From: Streptomyces fulvoviolaceus
Lineage (GTDB): Bacteria > Actinomycetota > Actinomycetes > Streptomycetales > Streptomycetaceae
DNA: 61,352 nucleotides
Reading direction: 5' to 3'
Assembly (NCBI RefSeq): GCF_000718165.1
Contig: NZ_JOEY01000086.1
Coordinates: forward strand, 1-61,352
Part shown: one piece after another, positions 44,036 through 53,380 of the stretch
How positions within the stretch are numbered: position 1 is the first letter of the stretch
How the letters are laid out: every line of letters begins with the position of its first letter
The notes under the pieces: generated by a model
Told to the model about the DNA's origin: nothing
Seen by the model: the letters and a program-made list of their open reading frames with translations, nothing else
Database searches by the model: none
Position numbers and translations under genes: made by a program

Positions 44036-45373
44036 ATGGATAGTTCAGTCCGGAAACGGACCGACGGGGGCGAGACGATTCCTCGCCCCAGCCGACCTCA
44101 ACAGATACTGCTGTTCGCGCTCCTCATCAACGCGACCGGCAGTGGCCTGTATGTGGCTAGCGCGCCGGTATACCTCACCCGCGAGGCGGGATTGAGCGAC
44201 TATCAGGCCGGCCTGGGTTTCACCATCGGCTCCGGAATAGCGTTGGCACTGATGGCCCACTTCGGATACATCTGCGACCGCGTCGGCGCCAAGCGGACGT
44301 ACGTCCTCTCGTGCCTCTTCTACGCCGTCGCCATGGTGGCGTTCGCCAACATCCACGGAATGCTGGAATTCACGCTGGTCGCGACGGCCACCGGGATCAC
44401 CTCAGGCACCAGTTCAGTAGCCCGGCCAGCGCTCGTGCGCCAAATGTCGGAAGGCAACCTCCGGTGGTTCGGCTTGCGCAACCGCGTCGTGAACAATTTC
44501 GGTATGGGGTTGGGAGCCATCGGTGCAATCGCAGCGCTGAAGGTAGGTAGCCTATTCGCCTTCCAGGTGATCTACCTGGCGAACGCGGCCTCTTTCGTCA
44601 TATGCGCTGCGATCGTCATGTTGGCAGTCAAGGCGGCAAACACGATGGTCGTTGCCCGACCGGTGTCCCGCAAGTGGGTGGCAATCCGAGACCGACAATT
44701 CATCCGCGGCACAGTACTAAACGGCATCATCGCCCTGCAGTATCCGCTCTTGACCTTCGCAATGCCACTTTGGGCAATCAACACCATCGGTGCGCCGATG
44801 TGGGTCTCGTCCGGCTACGTCTTGCTGAATACGGCCTGCATCGTTGTGATCCAGAGCAGGCTCAGCCGGAGCATCAGTTCTCTCCTCTCGGCCGGGAAGG
44901 CGATGCGCCGAAGCGGCCTGATCTTTACCGTCAACGTGATCCTGGTGGGGATGGCGCCACTGCTGCCATCCGTGGTAGCAGCAGTAATCCTTGTCCTGGC
45001 GGTCATTGTGCACAGTATTGGCGAGTCCCTCCACGCCGGTGCATCGCAAGAGGTCTACTACGGCATGGCGACAAACGAATCGCAGGCCGAGTACGCAGGC
45101 GTGTTCTGGATCGGACAGGGTCTAGCGCTCACGATCGGGCCGACCTTGCTCGCATTCACGTGCCTCGGGATGGGGACTCCCGGATGGCTGCTCCTGGCAG
45201 CCGTCTTCCTCCTCACCGGGATCCTGTCTCCCCGAATCCTCATGGCAGGCGCCGGCAGGCCCGTCGAGGCAGACGACTCGGGCAACTCCGCCGGGGAACC
45301 TGCAGCTGACACCTCCGTAACCACCAAAGCCAAGACTCTATTCGACACCGCACCGGAAGGGATAAATCCATGA
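44036..45373 (+). CDS. MFS exporter of the cluster
   Basis: 445 residues from ATG 44036, with GGGAGA well spaced upstream; a GTG at 43991 is less likely. Around twelve hydrophobic helices are visible, and the MFS loop reads FGYICDRVGAKRTYV between helices 2 and 3. It lies between two ATP-grasp genes and overlaps the second as ATGA, so it is the best candidate for product export and self-resistance. Its base composition is about 60 percent G+C against about 70 percent in the neighbouring operon, with more A/T in third positions. This may mean a separate origin for it. Confidence 0.87.
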   Translation: MDSSVRKRTDGGETIPRPSRPQQILLFALLINATGSGLYVASAPVYLTREAGLSDYQAGLGFTIGSGIALALMAHFGYICDRVGAKRTYVLSCLFYAVAMVAFANIHGMLEFTLVATATGITSGTSSVARPALVRQMSEGNLRWFGLRNRVVNNFGMGLGAIGAIAALKVGSLFAFQVIYLANAASFVICAAIVMLAVKAANTMVVARPVSRKWVAIRDRQFIRGTVLNGIIALQYPLLTFAMPLWAINTIGAPMWVSSGYVLLNTACIVVIQSRLSRSISSLLSAGKAMRRSGLIFTVNVILVGMAPLLPSVVAAVILVLAVIVHSIGESLHAGASQEVYYGMATNESQAEYAGVFWIGQGLALTIGPTLLAFTCLGMGTPGWLLLAAVFLLTGILSPRILMAGAGRPVEADDSGNSAGEPAADTSVTTKAKTLFDTAPEGINP

Positions 45374-46692
45374 CCTCTCGTCAACTCCCCCTGCTCATTG
45401 GGGTTGATCGATATGTCCTACGGGCGTGCGGAAAGCGCGGTATCCCCGCCGTTCTCGTGTACGGCTCGAAATGGCGTGACATCGGACTCCCGGATCTCCC
45501 GGACTGTGTCACACCTGTCTTCGCGGAGGACGAGTGCAGTCCAGAGGCGGTGCTGTCGGCGCTTACTCGTGCGGGACTCGCCGGAAAACGATTTTCATCC
45601 GTGACAACTACGAACGAATTTGCCATTGTCAACGCCGCTCTTCTCGCCCAAGCGCTGGGCTGTGCGGGTCTCCCGCCAGCCGTGGCGGTCCGGTTCCGTG
45701 ACAAGTTCATCCAGAAGCACATCGTGCGCACACGCGGCATTCCCACCGCTCGATCCGTGATCATTGAAGACGTCCAGGATGACGCCGGCATCGAGCTTTC
45801 ATTCGATGCCGGCGTCATAAAACCGGTAACCGGTGCCGCGACGCGGCAGGCCGCTACCGTGCGCAGCACAGAGGATCTACGTGAAGCTGTCCGCCGTTTC
45901 CGGTCCGAGGGCGGCCCGGCTCGCACCTTTGTGTTGGAGGAGTTCCAACAGGGGGACGAATGGTTGGTCGACGGCGTTCTGCACGACGGCGAGATCCTCT
46001 TCTCCTCCGTCGCCGAGTACACCCAGCCCTGTCTGACGACTGTCGAGTCGCAAGCGCCGCTGCAGATACGCCGGTTCGACCCCACTACCGAAGCATGGAC
46101 GTATCGCCTGGCGGAACCCGTTGTCCGTGCGGCATTGAAGGCGCTCGGCTTGACCGACGGCATCTTCCACATGGAGCTGTTCCATCAGGATGGCGAAGTC
46201 GTCTTCAGCGAGTGCGCTGCGCGGAGAGGCGGCGCACTCGTGCACGAGGAGATCGAGTGCAAGTTCGGCGTTGACCTTGGCGAGGCCGCACTGTCGCTGG
46301 CGATAGGTGAGCAGCCGGACGCGGCAGTCAGGCAACGCCCGGGATTCGTGGGCACCACGTTCATCACCTCACCGCCGGGCATTCTGTTCGACGCGCCGTC
46401 GTACGAGGAGGTCATGAGCCTTCCCGACATCGAGTACGTCATGCTCGCCCATTCGGTGGGTGCTTCCCTGCCCTCCTCGATCTCCGACACGACCAAGCGT
46501 GTTGGTCAGGTCATGATCAGGACGGAGACGCTCGATCAGTTCTACAAGCGTTCGGAAGAGGTCCTGGCCTGGTTCGCCGACCACATCACGGTCGTACCGG
46601 CCGGCTTGAAGATCAGAGAGCTGAGGGCAATGCAGCCCGCTCTTGGACATGACACGAGACTCCTCGCGAGCTACCGGAGAAGTAACAGATAG
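45370..46692 (+). CDS. ATP-grasp ligase 5
   Basis: 440 residues starting in the ATGA overlap with the exporter. Core features: GVIKPVTGAATRQAATV, FVLEEFQQGDEWLVDG, and FHMELFHQDGEVVFSECAAR with the metal-binding Glu. The C-terminal domain (ITSPPGILFDAPSYEEVMSL onward) recurs as a fragment at 48246-48588. Like ligase 4 it has ECAAR in the metal site. It ends the intact part of the plus-strand operon. Confidence 0.9.
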   Translation: MTSRQLPLLIGVDRYVLRACGKRGIPAVLVYGSKWRDIGLPDLPDCVTPVFAEDECSPEAVLSALTRAGLAGKRFSSVTTTNEFAIVNAALLAQALGCAGLPPAVAVRFRDKFIQKHIVRTRGIPTARSVIIEDVQDDAGIELSFDAGVIKPVTGAATRQAATVRSTEDLREAVRRFRSEGGPARTFVLEEFQQGDEWLVDGVLHDGEILFSSVAEYTQPCLTTVESQAPLQIRRFDPTTEAWTYRLAEPVVRAALKALGLTDGIFHMELFHQDGEVVFSECAARRGGALVHEEIECKFGVDLGEAALSLAIGEQPDAAVRQRPGFVGTTFITSPPGILFDAPSYEEVMSLPDIEYVMLAHSVGASLPSSISDTTKRVGQVMIRTETLDQFYKRSEEVLAWFADHITVVPAGLKIRELRAMQPALGHDTRLLASYRRSNR

Positions 46693-46916
46693 CGACGGCG
46701 GAGCCCTTCCGGCTGCCACCCGTCATGCAGAGGAGCGTGGGCTCGCATTTTCGACGATGGGTGTAGCTCTCGGCTCAGTCAAGATTTTCGGACGCTGTTG
46801 GTGATCTTCGCTCGGTGGGGTGAAACTCGTCGTCGTTGTCCCTGTTGATCTCGTTGTGGTGGTCCGCTGAGGGTAGCGGGGTGGATCGAGCGGTCGGAGG
46901 GGTGACCGCGGTGGCA

Positions 46917-47340
46917 ATGGGTTCGGGCACGGGGCGGGGGATTCATCCGTTGACGGTGTGGATGGCCAGGGCGAGCAACCCGCGGGGCACCACGGCGATG
47001 TGGATGCGGGACCGGCTGGAGGAGTTGTTCACGGACGACGACTTCGCCGACTGGTATCCGGCAGGCGGGCGCCGGGCCTGTCGCCGGCCCGGCTGGCCAT
47101 GGTGTCGGTCCTGCAGTATGCGGAGAACCTGACCGACCGCCAGGCCGCCGAAGCGGTGCGTTGCAGGCTGGACTGGAAGTACTGCCTGGGCCTTGCCCTG
47201 GATGATCCCGGCTTCGACCACTCCGTCCTGTGCGAGTTCCGCGAGCGGATGGCCCGGGACGACCGTGCGGACCGGTTGCTCGCCTTGATGGTCGACCGCT
47301 TGGCCGCGGCGGGCCTGGTCAAGCGGCATGGGCGGATGCG
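46917..47340 (+). mobile_element. IS1182-family transposase N-terminal remnant
   Basis: FTDDDFADWYPAGG, then after a one-base shift near 47080 LSPARLAMVSVLQYAE, LTDRQAAEAVRCRLDWKYCLG and PGFDHSVLCEFRERM, are the conserved IS1182 opening. The frame breaks and ends at 47340; the catalytic region is absent. Bases 46693-46916 show no gene. Confidence 0.8.
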
Positions 47341-47500
47341 GGTGATGCGGATCTCTTCGGCGGTTTGGTGGAACTCCTCCAGCTGTGCGGAGAGCTCCGC
47401 GATCCGCTCCTTGGCTGCCTCGGTCTGCGCGGCGATCTGCTGTTCCCGTTCATCCAGCCGTGCCAGCACCGCACCGAGGGTGAGCTGGTCGCCGGTCATG
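47341..47500 (-). mobile_element. Coiled-coil scrap of an IS-associated protein
   Basis: The minus frame reads LTLGAVLARLDEREQQIAAQ and a further heptad stretch ending EEIRITR. It is a 50-residue piece resembling N-terminal regions of IS-encoded proteins. It joins the two flanking IS remnants and has no complete gene. Confidence 0.35.
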
Positions 47501-48230
47501 CGGTGTGCCAGGACGGCGCGGTTGCCCCGGTCAGCCGGCGCAGTATCACCGCGGTCATCGCCCAGTACACCCGCGATTCGGAGCTGCGGTGCTGGTGCTC
47601 GTAGTCGCGCACCAACCGGCGGTGCAGTATCAAGATCCCGTAGACGCGCTCCACGATCCACCGCTGGGGGATCGGAACGAACCCGGTCTGCGCGGGGTTG
47701 CGCTCCACGATCTCCACCTTGATGCCCACCTTCTGCCCGTGCGCGACGACGGCGTTCTTGAAGCCCTGGTCGACCAGGGCTTTCTCGACGGTGTCGGTGT
47801 CGGCGGCGACCTTGTCCAGCAGCGTGATGCCGACGGTGTTCTCATGCGCCGACGCGGCCACCACGACCACCGCGATCACCAGATCCAGGACGTCAACGGC
47901 CAGGCCGCGCTTGCGGCCCGGGACTTTTTTGCCGCATCACGCCCCGTCGAGTGTGCGGGCACCCCGGCCGCGGCGTGCACGCTCTGGGTGTCGAGCACCA
48001 CCAGGCTCGGGTCCGCCTTCCGGCGCGCCTTCTCCCGCACCTGTCAGCGCGGCAGGTCGGGGATGGTCTGGTCGGTGCCGTCGTCGCGCCAGGTGTAGAA
48101 GTAGTACTTCACCGCGCCGGACGGCGGGAAGTCGTGCGGGAGCAGGTCCCACTGGCAGCCGGCGCGGCCCTGGTAGAGCAGCGCGTTGACGATCTCCCGC
48201 ATCGCGTACCGGCCCTGATGGCCGCTGACC
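47496..48230 (-). mobile_element. IS5-family transposase pseudogene
   Basis: Starting at ATG 48203 the frame gives REIVNALLYQGRAGCQWDLL and FPPSGAVKYYFYTWRDDGT, then an in-frame TGA, then ADPSLVVLDTQSVHAAAGVP. It loses one base after GRDAAKK near 47925. It continues in 47879-47496 with VVVVAASAHENTVGITLLDK, NPAQTGFVPIPQRWIVERVY and SESRVYWAMTAVILRRL. It is inactive because of a nonsense codon and a frameshift. Confidence 0.8.
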
Positions 48231-48245
48231 GAGGGATGCGCGGCC

Positions 48246-48588
48246 GGGCAGCACCTACATCACGTCGCCCCCGGGTGTGCTGTTAGCCGTGCCGTCCCAT
48301 GCCGAGGTCATGAGCCTTCCCGACGTCGAATACGCCGTGCTGTCCCATTCCGTCAGTGCCTCTCTGCCCGTGTCGATCTCCGACGTCACGAAGCGCATCG
48401 GGCAGGTCATGCTCAGGACGGCGACGCTTGAGGAGTTCCACAAGCGGTCCGAAGAGACCCTGAGCTGGTTCGGCGAGCGAATCACAGTGGTGCCCTCCGG
48501 GCTGGGGGTCGGCGAGCTGAGGGCGATGCAGCCTGCCTTGGGCAGCGACAAGGCGCTCCTGGCGGACTACCGCAGGGACGACCGTTAG
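48246..48588 (+). pseudogene. ATP-grasp ligase 5 paralogue, C-terminal fragment
   Basis: The frame reads YITSPPGVLLAVPSHAEVMS to a stop at 48588 and follows the C-terminal 110 residues of ATP-grasp 5 closely (ITSPPGILFDAPSYEEVMS). The ATP-binding core is missing and the left edge is the IS5-type remnant. A second full-length copy must once have existed downstream of the operon. Confidence 0.88.
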
Positions 48589-48669
48589 CCGGTGGGAACG
48601 ACCGCCGCGCGGCGTTCACACGGTGGCCCGAGGCACGCGCGAGGTGACAGGGCCGGGCATGTCCTGGCC

Positions 48670-49905
48670 TCACTCCACGGAGTCGGCGGATGCCCTGGCA
48701 TCCGTTGTCTCCAGGGCTGGCCGAGTCCTGCGGGTGTCGACGGCACGGGCGACCGCCGGCTGGAGGAACGCGAGGGCCAGACAGACGCCTGCCATGGTGG
48801 CCCACAGGGCGGTGACACCGGCTCGCTGAAGGAGTTCGGTGCCGGCGATCGGCGCGACGACCGCCGCAACGCCCCAGCTGAGGCCGTAGACCGCCATGTA
48901 GCGGCCGGAATGGTGCTCGGGGGCCAGCTCCGCCACGATGGCGTAGGCGCGTCCGACGAGCACGAGGTCACCGGCGCTCCACACGATCGTCGAGACGACA
49001 TAGGCCGGCAGACCGTGCGCACAGGCGTATCCGATCAGGCCGAGGGTCATGAGGCCGTATCCCACGGCGAACGCCACTGACATCGGCAGCATGGCCACTC
49101 TGGCCGCGCGGACCAGCGGCTGACCGGCCACCAGGGTGACCGCCGACGCGGTGGAGAGGAGTCCGGCGTCGGCTGCCTGCAGGCCGCGGTCCACCAGGGC
49201 CAGCGGGAGCAGCATCATCACCTGCAGACAGACGACGGCCATGAGTGTTCCGCAGCCGAGCATGAGCAGCAGAGCGGGGTCACGCCAGGGAGAGACGCTC
49301 CGCTGCGGCCCCTGCGCCGTCCGAGCCGGCGTCGGCCGGTTGGCCGGCAGCGTCAGATGTACGACCGCTGCGCAGATCGAACAGGTCAGTGCGTCCACGA
49401 CGAACATCCAGCGGAGGTCCCATCGCCCCAGCGCCGCGGCGAGCAGGCCGGCCGCCATGCCGGCGGCGGCGAGGGCGGCGTTCAGCAGACTGTAGGCCCG
49501 CACGCGTTCGTCGGCTGCCACAAGGTCTGCGATCATCGCCTGACTCGGGGGCTCGTACAGCTCGAATGCCAGTCCCAGCAGAATGGCGAACACCGTGACG
49601 ACGACCAGGCTGTCGGCCGCTGCGATCCCCAGCTGTGCCAGGGCACACGCGGTCAGTCCCACAACGATGGTCCGGCGCCGCCCCAGACGGTCTGCGAGGC
49701 GTCCGCCGACAAGCCGGGAGGGAATGGTGGCCAGGCCGAACGCCGCGGAGATGACGCCCGCGGTGGTGGCGTTCGCTCCGAAGCGGGTCGTGATCAGGAC
49801 GGTGAGGAAGCTCAGGGAGAAGGCTCCCAGCCGGTTGACCGCGCGTGCGGCGACGAGGAGACGCACCTCGCGGGGCAGCGGCTGTCGGGTCTGCCAGATC
49901 GGCAT
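48670..49905 (-). CDS. MFS transporter
   Basis: 411 residues from ATG 49905 (the frame further upstream is shadow sequence). About twelve helices are seen, with the MFS signature GGRLADRLGRRRTIVVG between helices 2 and 3. It resembles drug:H+ antiporters of the DHA1 type. It is divergent from a CGNR-type regulator with 78 bases between starts, an arrangement typical of regulator-controlled efflux. It might act on the cluster product but lies beyond the IS debris, so membership is uncertain. Confidence 0.85.
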   Translation of the reverse strand: MPIWQTRQPLPREVRLLVAARAVNRLGAFSLSFLTVLITTRFGANATTAGVISAAFGLATIPSRLVGGRLADRLGRRRTIVVGLTACALAQLGIAAADSLVVVTVFAILLGLAFELYEPPSQAMIADLVAADERVRAYSLLNAALAAAGMAAGLLAAALGRWDLRWMFVVDALTCSICAAVVHLTLPANRPTPARTAQGPQRSVSPWRDPALLLMLGCGTLMAVVCLQVMMLLPLALVDRGLQAADAGLLSTASAVTLVAGQPLVRAARVAMLPMSVAFAVGYGLMTLGLIGYACAHGLPAYVVSTIVWSAGDLVLVGRAYAIVAELAPEHHSGRYMAVYGLSWGVAAVVAPIAGTELLQRAGVTALWATMAGVCLALAFLQPAVARAVDTRRTRPALETTDARASADSVE

Positions 49906-49983
49906 ACGAATCCCGTCTGTGACTGGTGAATAAGATAATGCAAGTGACGAGAAACTAGAACTCAAGGGGTGACTGGTCAAGTG

Positions 49984-50550
49984 ATGTTCGACAGTCACGT
50001 GGCGACGCTGCTCAGTGTGACAGTGGCGCTCGTGAACGATTTGACGGACGGATCCCGCGGGGGCAAGCCGTATGTCGCGCCCGGGGACGAGCAGCTGATT
50101 TCCGCGGTCGCCCGGGTGCTGCCGTCCGTCTCGGATCCGCAGGAGATCGACCATGTGCAGGCCCTCAGTCTGGCGGCCGCGGCCCAGCAGATGCGGCTCG
50201 TGTTCGTTGGGGTGGACGACGAGCGCCTCGACGACGCGGCCGAGGCCGTGAACGCACTGCTGCGCGCAACGGGCACCCGCCCGCAGCTGGACCGTGTTCC
50301 AGGGGAGCCGTGGCAGGTGCATTTTCACGGTTACGACGACTCCGACGCGGTGGGATGGAGCGCAGGGTGTGCCGCCGCTCTGGCCCTGGCCATCGGCAGT
50401 GATCTCGCCGGCCGCCTCGGGGTGTGCGGTGCGTCGCGGTGCGACCGGGTATACGTCGACGGATCGCGGAACTCCGCACGCCAGTTCTGCTCCCTGGCAT
50501 GTCAGAACCGCGTCAAGGCCGCGGCGTATCGTGCGCGCGGATCTCATTGA
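49984..50550 (+). CDS. CGNR zinc-finger (ABATE-domain) regulator
   Basis: 188 residues from ATG 49984; GTG 49969 is a near alternative. The C-terminal CGNR zinc finger is clear: GVCGASRCDRVYVDGSRN, then FCSLACQNRVKAAAYRAR, with four cysteines. The N-terminal half is the ligand-binding-like ABATE domain. Such proteins are predicted stress-linked transcription regulators. It is divergent from the MFS gene and probably regulates it. Confidence 0.87.
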   Translation: MFDSHVATLLSVTVALVNDLTDGSRGGKPYVAPGDEQLISAVARVLPSVSDPQEIDHVQALSLAAAAQQMRLVFVGVDDERLDDAAEAVNALLRATGTRPQLDRVPGEPWQVHFHGYDDSDAVGWSAGCAAALALAIGSDLAGRLGVCGASRCDRVYVDGSRNSARQFCSLACQNRVKAAAYRARGSH

Positions 50551-50751
50551 CGACGGACGTCCGCCATCCCACCCAGGGGTCTGGGATGCCGTCCCCGCCC
50601 CTCTTCAGGTGCTGCCCCGAACACATTCCGCGCATTCGTTGTCGGCGTGTGCCGTGCCACCAGGCCCGTGATGCCCACGTCGCACGGCTCACTACTCGAC
50701 ATCCCGGGGGCTCCGCCCCCTCGCCCGCCATGCCCGAAAGGTAGCCACCTC

Positions 50752-50850
50752 ATGACCGCGTCCACTTCCGCCCCCCTTGACAAGCAGACCCTCCGGACCG
50801 GAGTCGTGGCGATTGCTGCACAAGTGGACGGCGAGCTTGATCTGCTTTGA
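50752..50850 (+). pseudogene. Short ORF cut by the IS3 element
   Basis: ATG 50752 opens a frame (STSAPLDKQTLRTGVVAIA) that resembles the extreme N-terminus of DHA2-type MFS exporters, then runs into the left end of the IS3 element at 50844. No continuation of the gene is evident after the right end. The assignment rests on about 20 residues. Confidence 0.3.
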
Positions 50851-50885
50851 CGGACATCTGAGATCAGGGGTTCTGCCCCGGGAGG

Positions 50886-51203
50886 ATGTCCATCATGGAG
50901 AGCATGGGGAAGAAGAGGCCTCGGCCTCGCCGTTCGTTCACGCCGGAGTTCAAGGCCGAGATCGTCGAGCTGTGCCGTCGTGGTGACCGCTCGGTCGGCC
51001 AGGTCGCCAAGGACTTCGATCTGACCGAGACCGCGGTGCGGCTGTGGATCAGCCAGGCCGAGGTCGATGCGGGCGAGCGCGACGGGCTGACCAGAAGCGA
51101 ACGCGAGGAACTGGCCGCGCTGCGACGGGAGAACCGCCGGCTGCGAGAGGACGTGGAGGTCCTCAAGCGGGCCACGGCTTTCTTCGCAAAGGAGACCCGG
51201 TGA
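50886..51203 (+). CDS. IS3 OrfA
   Basis: 105 residues. The helix-turn-helix (RSFTPEFKAEIVELCRRGD, then SVGQVAKDFDLTETAVRLWI) binds the IS ends. The C-terminal leucine-zipper (ELAALRRENRRLREDVEVLK) mediates oligomerisation. Its stop overlaps the start of orfB. Confidence 0.9.
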   Translation: MSIMESMGKKRPRPRRSFTPEFKAEIVELCRRGDRSVGQVAKDFDLTETAVRLWISQAEVDAGERDGLTRSEREELAALRRENRRLREDVEVLKRATAFFAKETR

Positions 51204-52072
51204 CGGTCCACCCGTTCATCGAGGCGGAAAAGCATGGCGGTCACAACGTCAAGCGCGCGTGTGAACTGCTACAGGTCTCCCGAACCGCCTTCTACGCCCG
51301 CCGCAGTGGCGGGCCCGGTCCGCGGGCGGTCCGCGATGCCGAGCTCGCCGAGAAGATCACGCAAGTCCACGAGAAATCCCGCGGGACCTACGGGGCCCCG
51401 CGCATTCACGCCGTCCTGCAACGGCAGGGTGAGGACTGCGGACGGCGCCGGATCGCCAGACTGATGCGCACCGCCGGACTGCAGGGCCGGCACCGCAGAC
51501 GACGGCACCTGACGACGATCCCCGACCCGCGGGCCGCCGCCCGGCCTGACCTCGTCGTCCGCAACTTCGCTCCCGACCCGGACGGTCTCGACACCCGATG
51601 GTGCGGCGACATCACCTACATCCCGACCGAGGAAGGCTGGCTCTATCTGGCCACCGTCATCGACATCGCCTCCCGCCGCGTGGTCGGCTGGTCCACCGCC
51701 GACCACCTGCGGACCGAACTGGTCGCCGACGCTCTCCAGTCCGCCTGCCGTGAGCGTCGTCCCACCCGGCCGGTGATCTTTCACTCGGATCGCGGCTGTC
51801 AGTACACCAGTCAGCAATTCGCCTCCCTGGCAACGGAGTTGGGCGTCCGTCTGTCCGTCGGCCGCACCGGGCAGTGCTGGGACAACGCGCTCGCCGAGTC
51901 GTTCTTCGCCACCATCAAACGGGAGTTGCTCGACACCACCGCCTGGCCCAGCCGGGCCGCCGCCCGCACCGCGATCTTCGACTTCATCGAGGGCTGGTAC
52001 AACTTGCACCGGCTGCACAGCAGCCTCGGCTATCGCAGTCCTGTCGAATACGAGACCGCACTCGCAGCCTGA
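51200..52072 (+). CDS. IS3 OrfB transposase
   Basis: 290 residues from GTG 51200 in a GTGA overlap; a fused OrfAB would need the -1 shift usual for IS3. The HTH_21 region (YGAPRIHAVLQRQGEDCGRR) precedes the DDE core: CGDITYIPTEEGWLY (first Asp), HSDRGCQYTSQ (second Asp), and WDNALAESFFATIK (Glu). The C-terminal RLHSSLGYRSPVEYE is normal. Confidence 0.92.
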   Translation: MTVHPFIEAEKHGGHNVKRACELLQVSRTAFYARRSGGPGPRAVRDAELAEKITQVHEKSRGTYGAPRIHAVLQRQGEDCGRRRIARLMRTAGLQGRHRRRRHLTTIPDPRAAARPDLVVRNFAPDPDGLDTRWCGDITYIPTEEGWLYLATVIDIASRRVVGWSTADHLRTELVADALQSACRERRPTRPVIFHSDRGCQYTSQQFASLATELGVRLSVGRTGQCWDNALAESFFATIKRELLDTTAWPSRAAARTAIFDFIEGWYNLHRLHSSLGYRSPVEYETALAA

Positions 52073-52234
52073 CCACCACACCGATGGTGTCCGACAAAGC
52101 GAAACAAGCTCAGTGGGAGGTGGCGCTGGGGGCGGTGGAGCAGGCCTGGGTGGTGGAGTCGGACTACAGTGCAGGCGTTTTGGGGGACAGTCGGTAAGGC
52201 CGTGCCCCGACCGCATCGCCGAGGAGGCCGTCCG

Positions 52235-52927
52235 ATGGGACCCGTCACGCTGATCACCGGGGGCTCGACCGGCATTGGTGCCGCCACCGCCCGAGCCCTG
52301 CTCAAGGAGGGCCACCGGGTGGCTATCACTGGACGGGACGCGGACAAGCTGGCCGCCTTCGCCGCCACGGCCGGAGCGGGCGAGCGGCTGCTGACGATCA
52401 CCGGGGACACCAGCGACGAGCACGATGTCGCCGCCGCCGTGCGCCGCGTGGTGGACACCTGGGGCCGGCTGGACAACGTCATTGCCAACGCCGGGTTCTC
52501 GCTGCCCGGGAATCTGGAGAGCCACGCCCCCGAGGACATGCGGGCCATGGTCCTCACCAACGTCCTGGGCCCGGCGCTGCTGGTGCGGGAGACCCTGCCG
52601 CAGCTCAGGGAGTCCAAGGGCCGGATCGTGCTGATGGGTTCGGTCGCGGGAGTGCGCCACACGCCCGGCAACCTGTACTCGGTCACCAAATGGGCCGTGC
52701 ACGCGCTGGCCGAGAACACACGGCTGCTGGTCGGCCAGGACGGGGTCGGCGTGACCGTCGTCGCTCCCGGGGTGGTGGACACCCCGTTCTGGGACGAGCG
52801 CGGCGGCAGCCCCGAGACGGCGCTGACCGCAGAGCAGATCGCGAACACGATCGTCTTCGCCCTCAACCAGCCTGCGGGCGTGGACATCAACCACATCACC
52901 ATGCGGCCGACCGGGCAGCTCGGCTGA
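52235..52927 (+). CDS. Short-chain dehydrogenase/reductase
   Basis: 230 residues from ATG 52235 behind GAGGAGG. A classical SDR: TLITGGSTGIGAATA (cofactor loop), NVIANAGFS, the catalytic Ser in VLMGSVAGV, and YSVTKWA (Tyr-x3-Lys). After VVAPGVVDTPFWDE the substrate loop is short. It is a lone gene between an IS and a repeat-rich gap. The substrate is unknown. Confidence 0.88.
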   Translation: MGPVTLITGGSTGIGAATARALLKEGHRVAITGRDADKLAAFAATAGAGERLLTITGDTSDEHDVAAAVRRVVDTWGRLDNVIANAGFSLPGNLESHAPEDMRAMVLTNVLGPALLVRETLPQLRESKGRIVLMGSVAGVRHTPGNLYSVTKWAVHALAENTRLLVGQDGVGVTVVAPGVVDTPFWDERGGSPETALTAEQIANTIVFALNQPAGVDINHITMRPTGQLG

Positions 52928-53380
52928 GCAGGCTGTTAGAAGCGATTCCCAATCCGAAGGTAGGGTCAAGTTTTCCCAGGTCAGGTGTCTGTCTGTCCCT
53001 CGGCAGGCATGCTCGAACCGTTGTGTCGGCGCGGGACTGGCCCCACAGTGTCCTGGCACCCGAGTTGTGCGGGAGGCCCCACTTCCGTGCCCAGCCGACC
53101 AGAGGATCACCCGACCGAGTCGTCAGACTCGAACTCACGATCACCAAGCTCGATTGAACAACGGCTACTCACGTCATTGCGCAGAGGGCTGCTCTTGCGC
53201 AGGTGGACGCTCTGGCTGTCGTGGTGTTTGGGCTGCGTGGTCGGGAGCGGTCCGAGGGGCCAGGTCCGGTTGCGCAGGACTCGTGCCTGATTTCGCAGCC
53301 CTTGCTCGTCTTGGGATGCGGGTGTGCGCAGCGAGCTGCGCAGCAGGAGCACGGTGGCTGCGCACGTGCGTGGTTGGTGC

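Larger units (their letters stand above)
50844..52100 (+). mobile_element. Apparently intact IS3-family element
   Basis: The ends are imperfect inverted repeats: GCTTTGACGGACATCT at the left, and GCTTTGTCGGACACCATC as the reverse complement of 52083-52100. The element is 1257 bases long and holds overlapping orfA and orfB without a disruption. It is the only complete IS seen in this window. A target duplication was not clear. Confidence 0.85.

Noticed and set aside
33537..46692. Graspetide-type RiPP system because of the ATP-grasp genes
   Set aside because: No precursor peptide with acidic core repeats is present, the ligases are of the free amino acid type, and the cluster includes NRPS and amino acid supply genes. 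The 39-codon ORF at 40475 is basic and non-repetitive.
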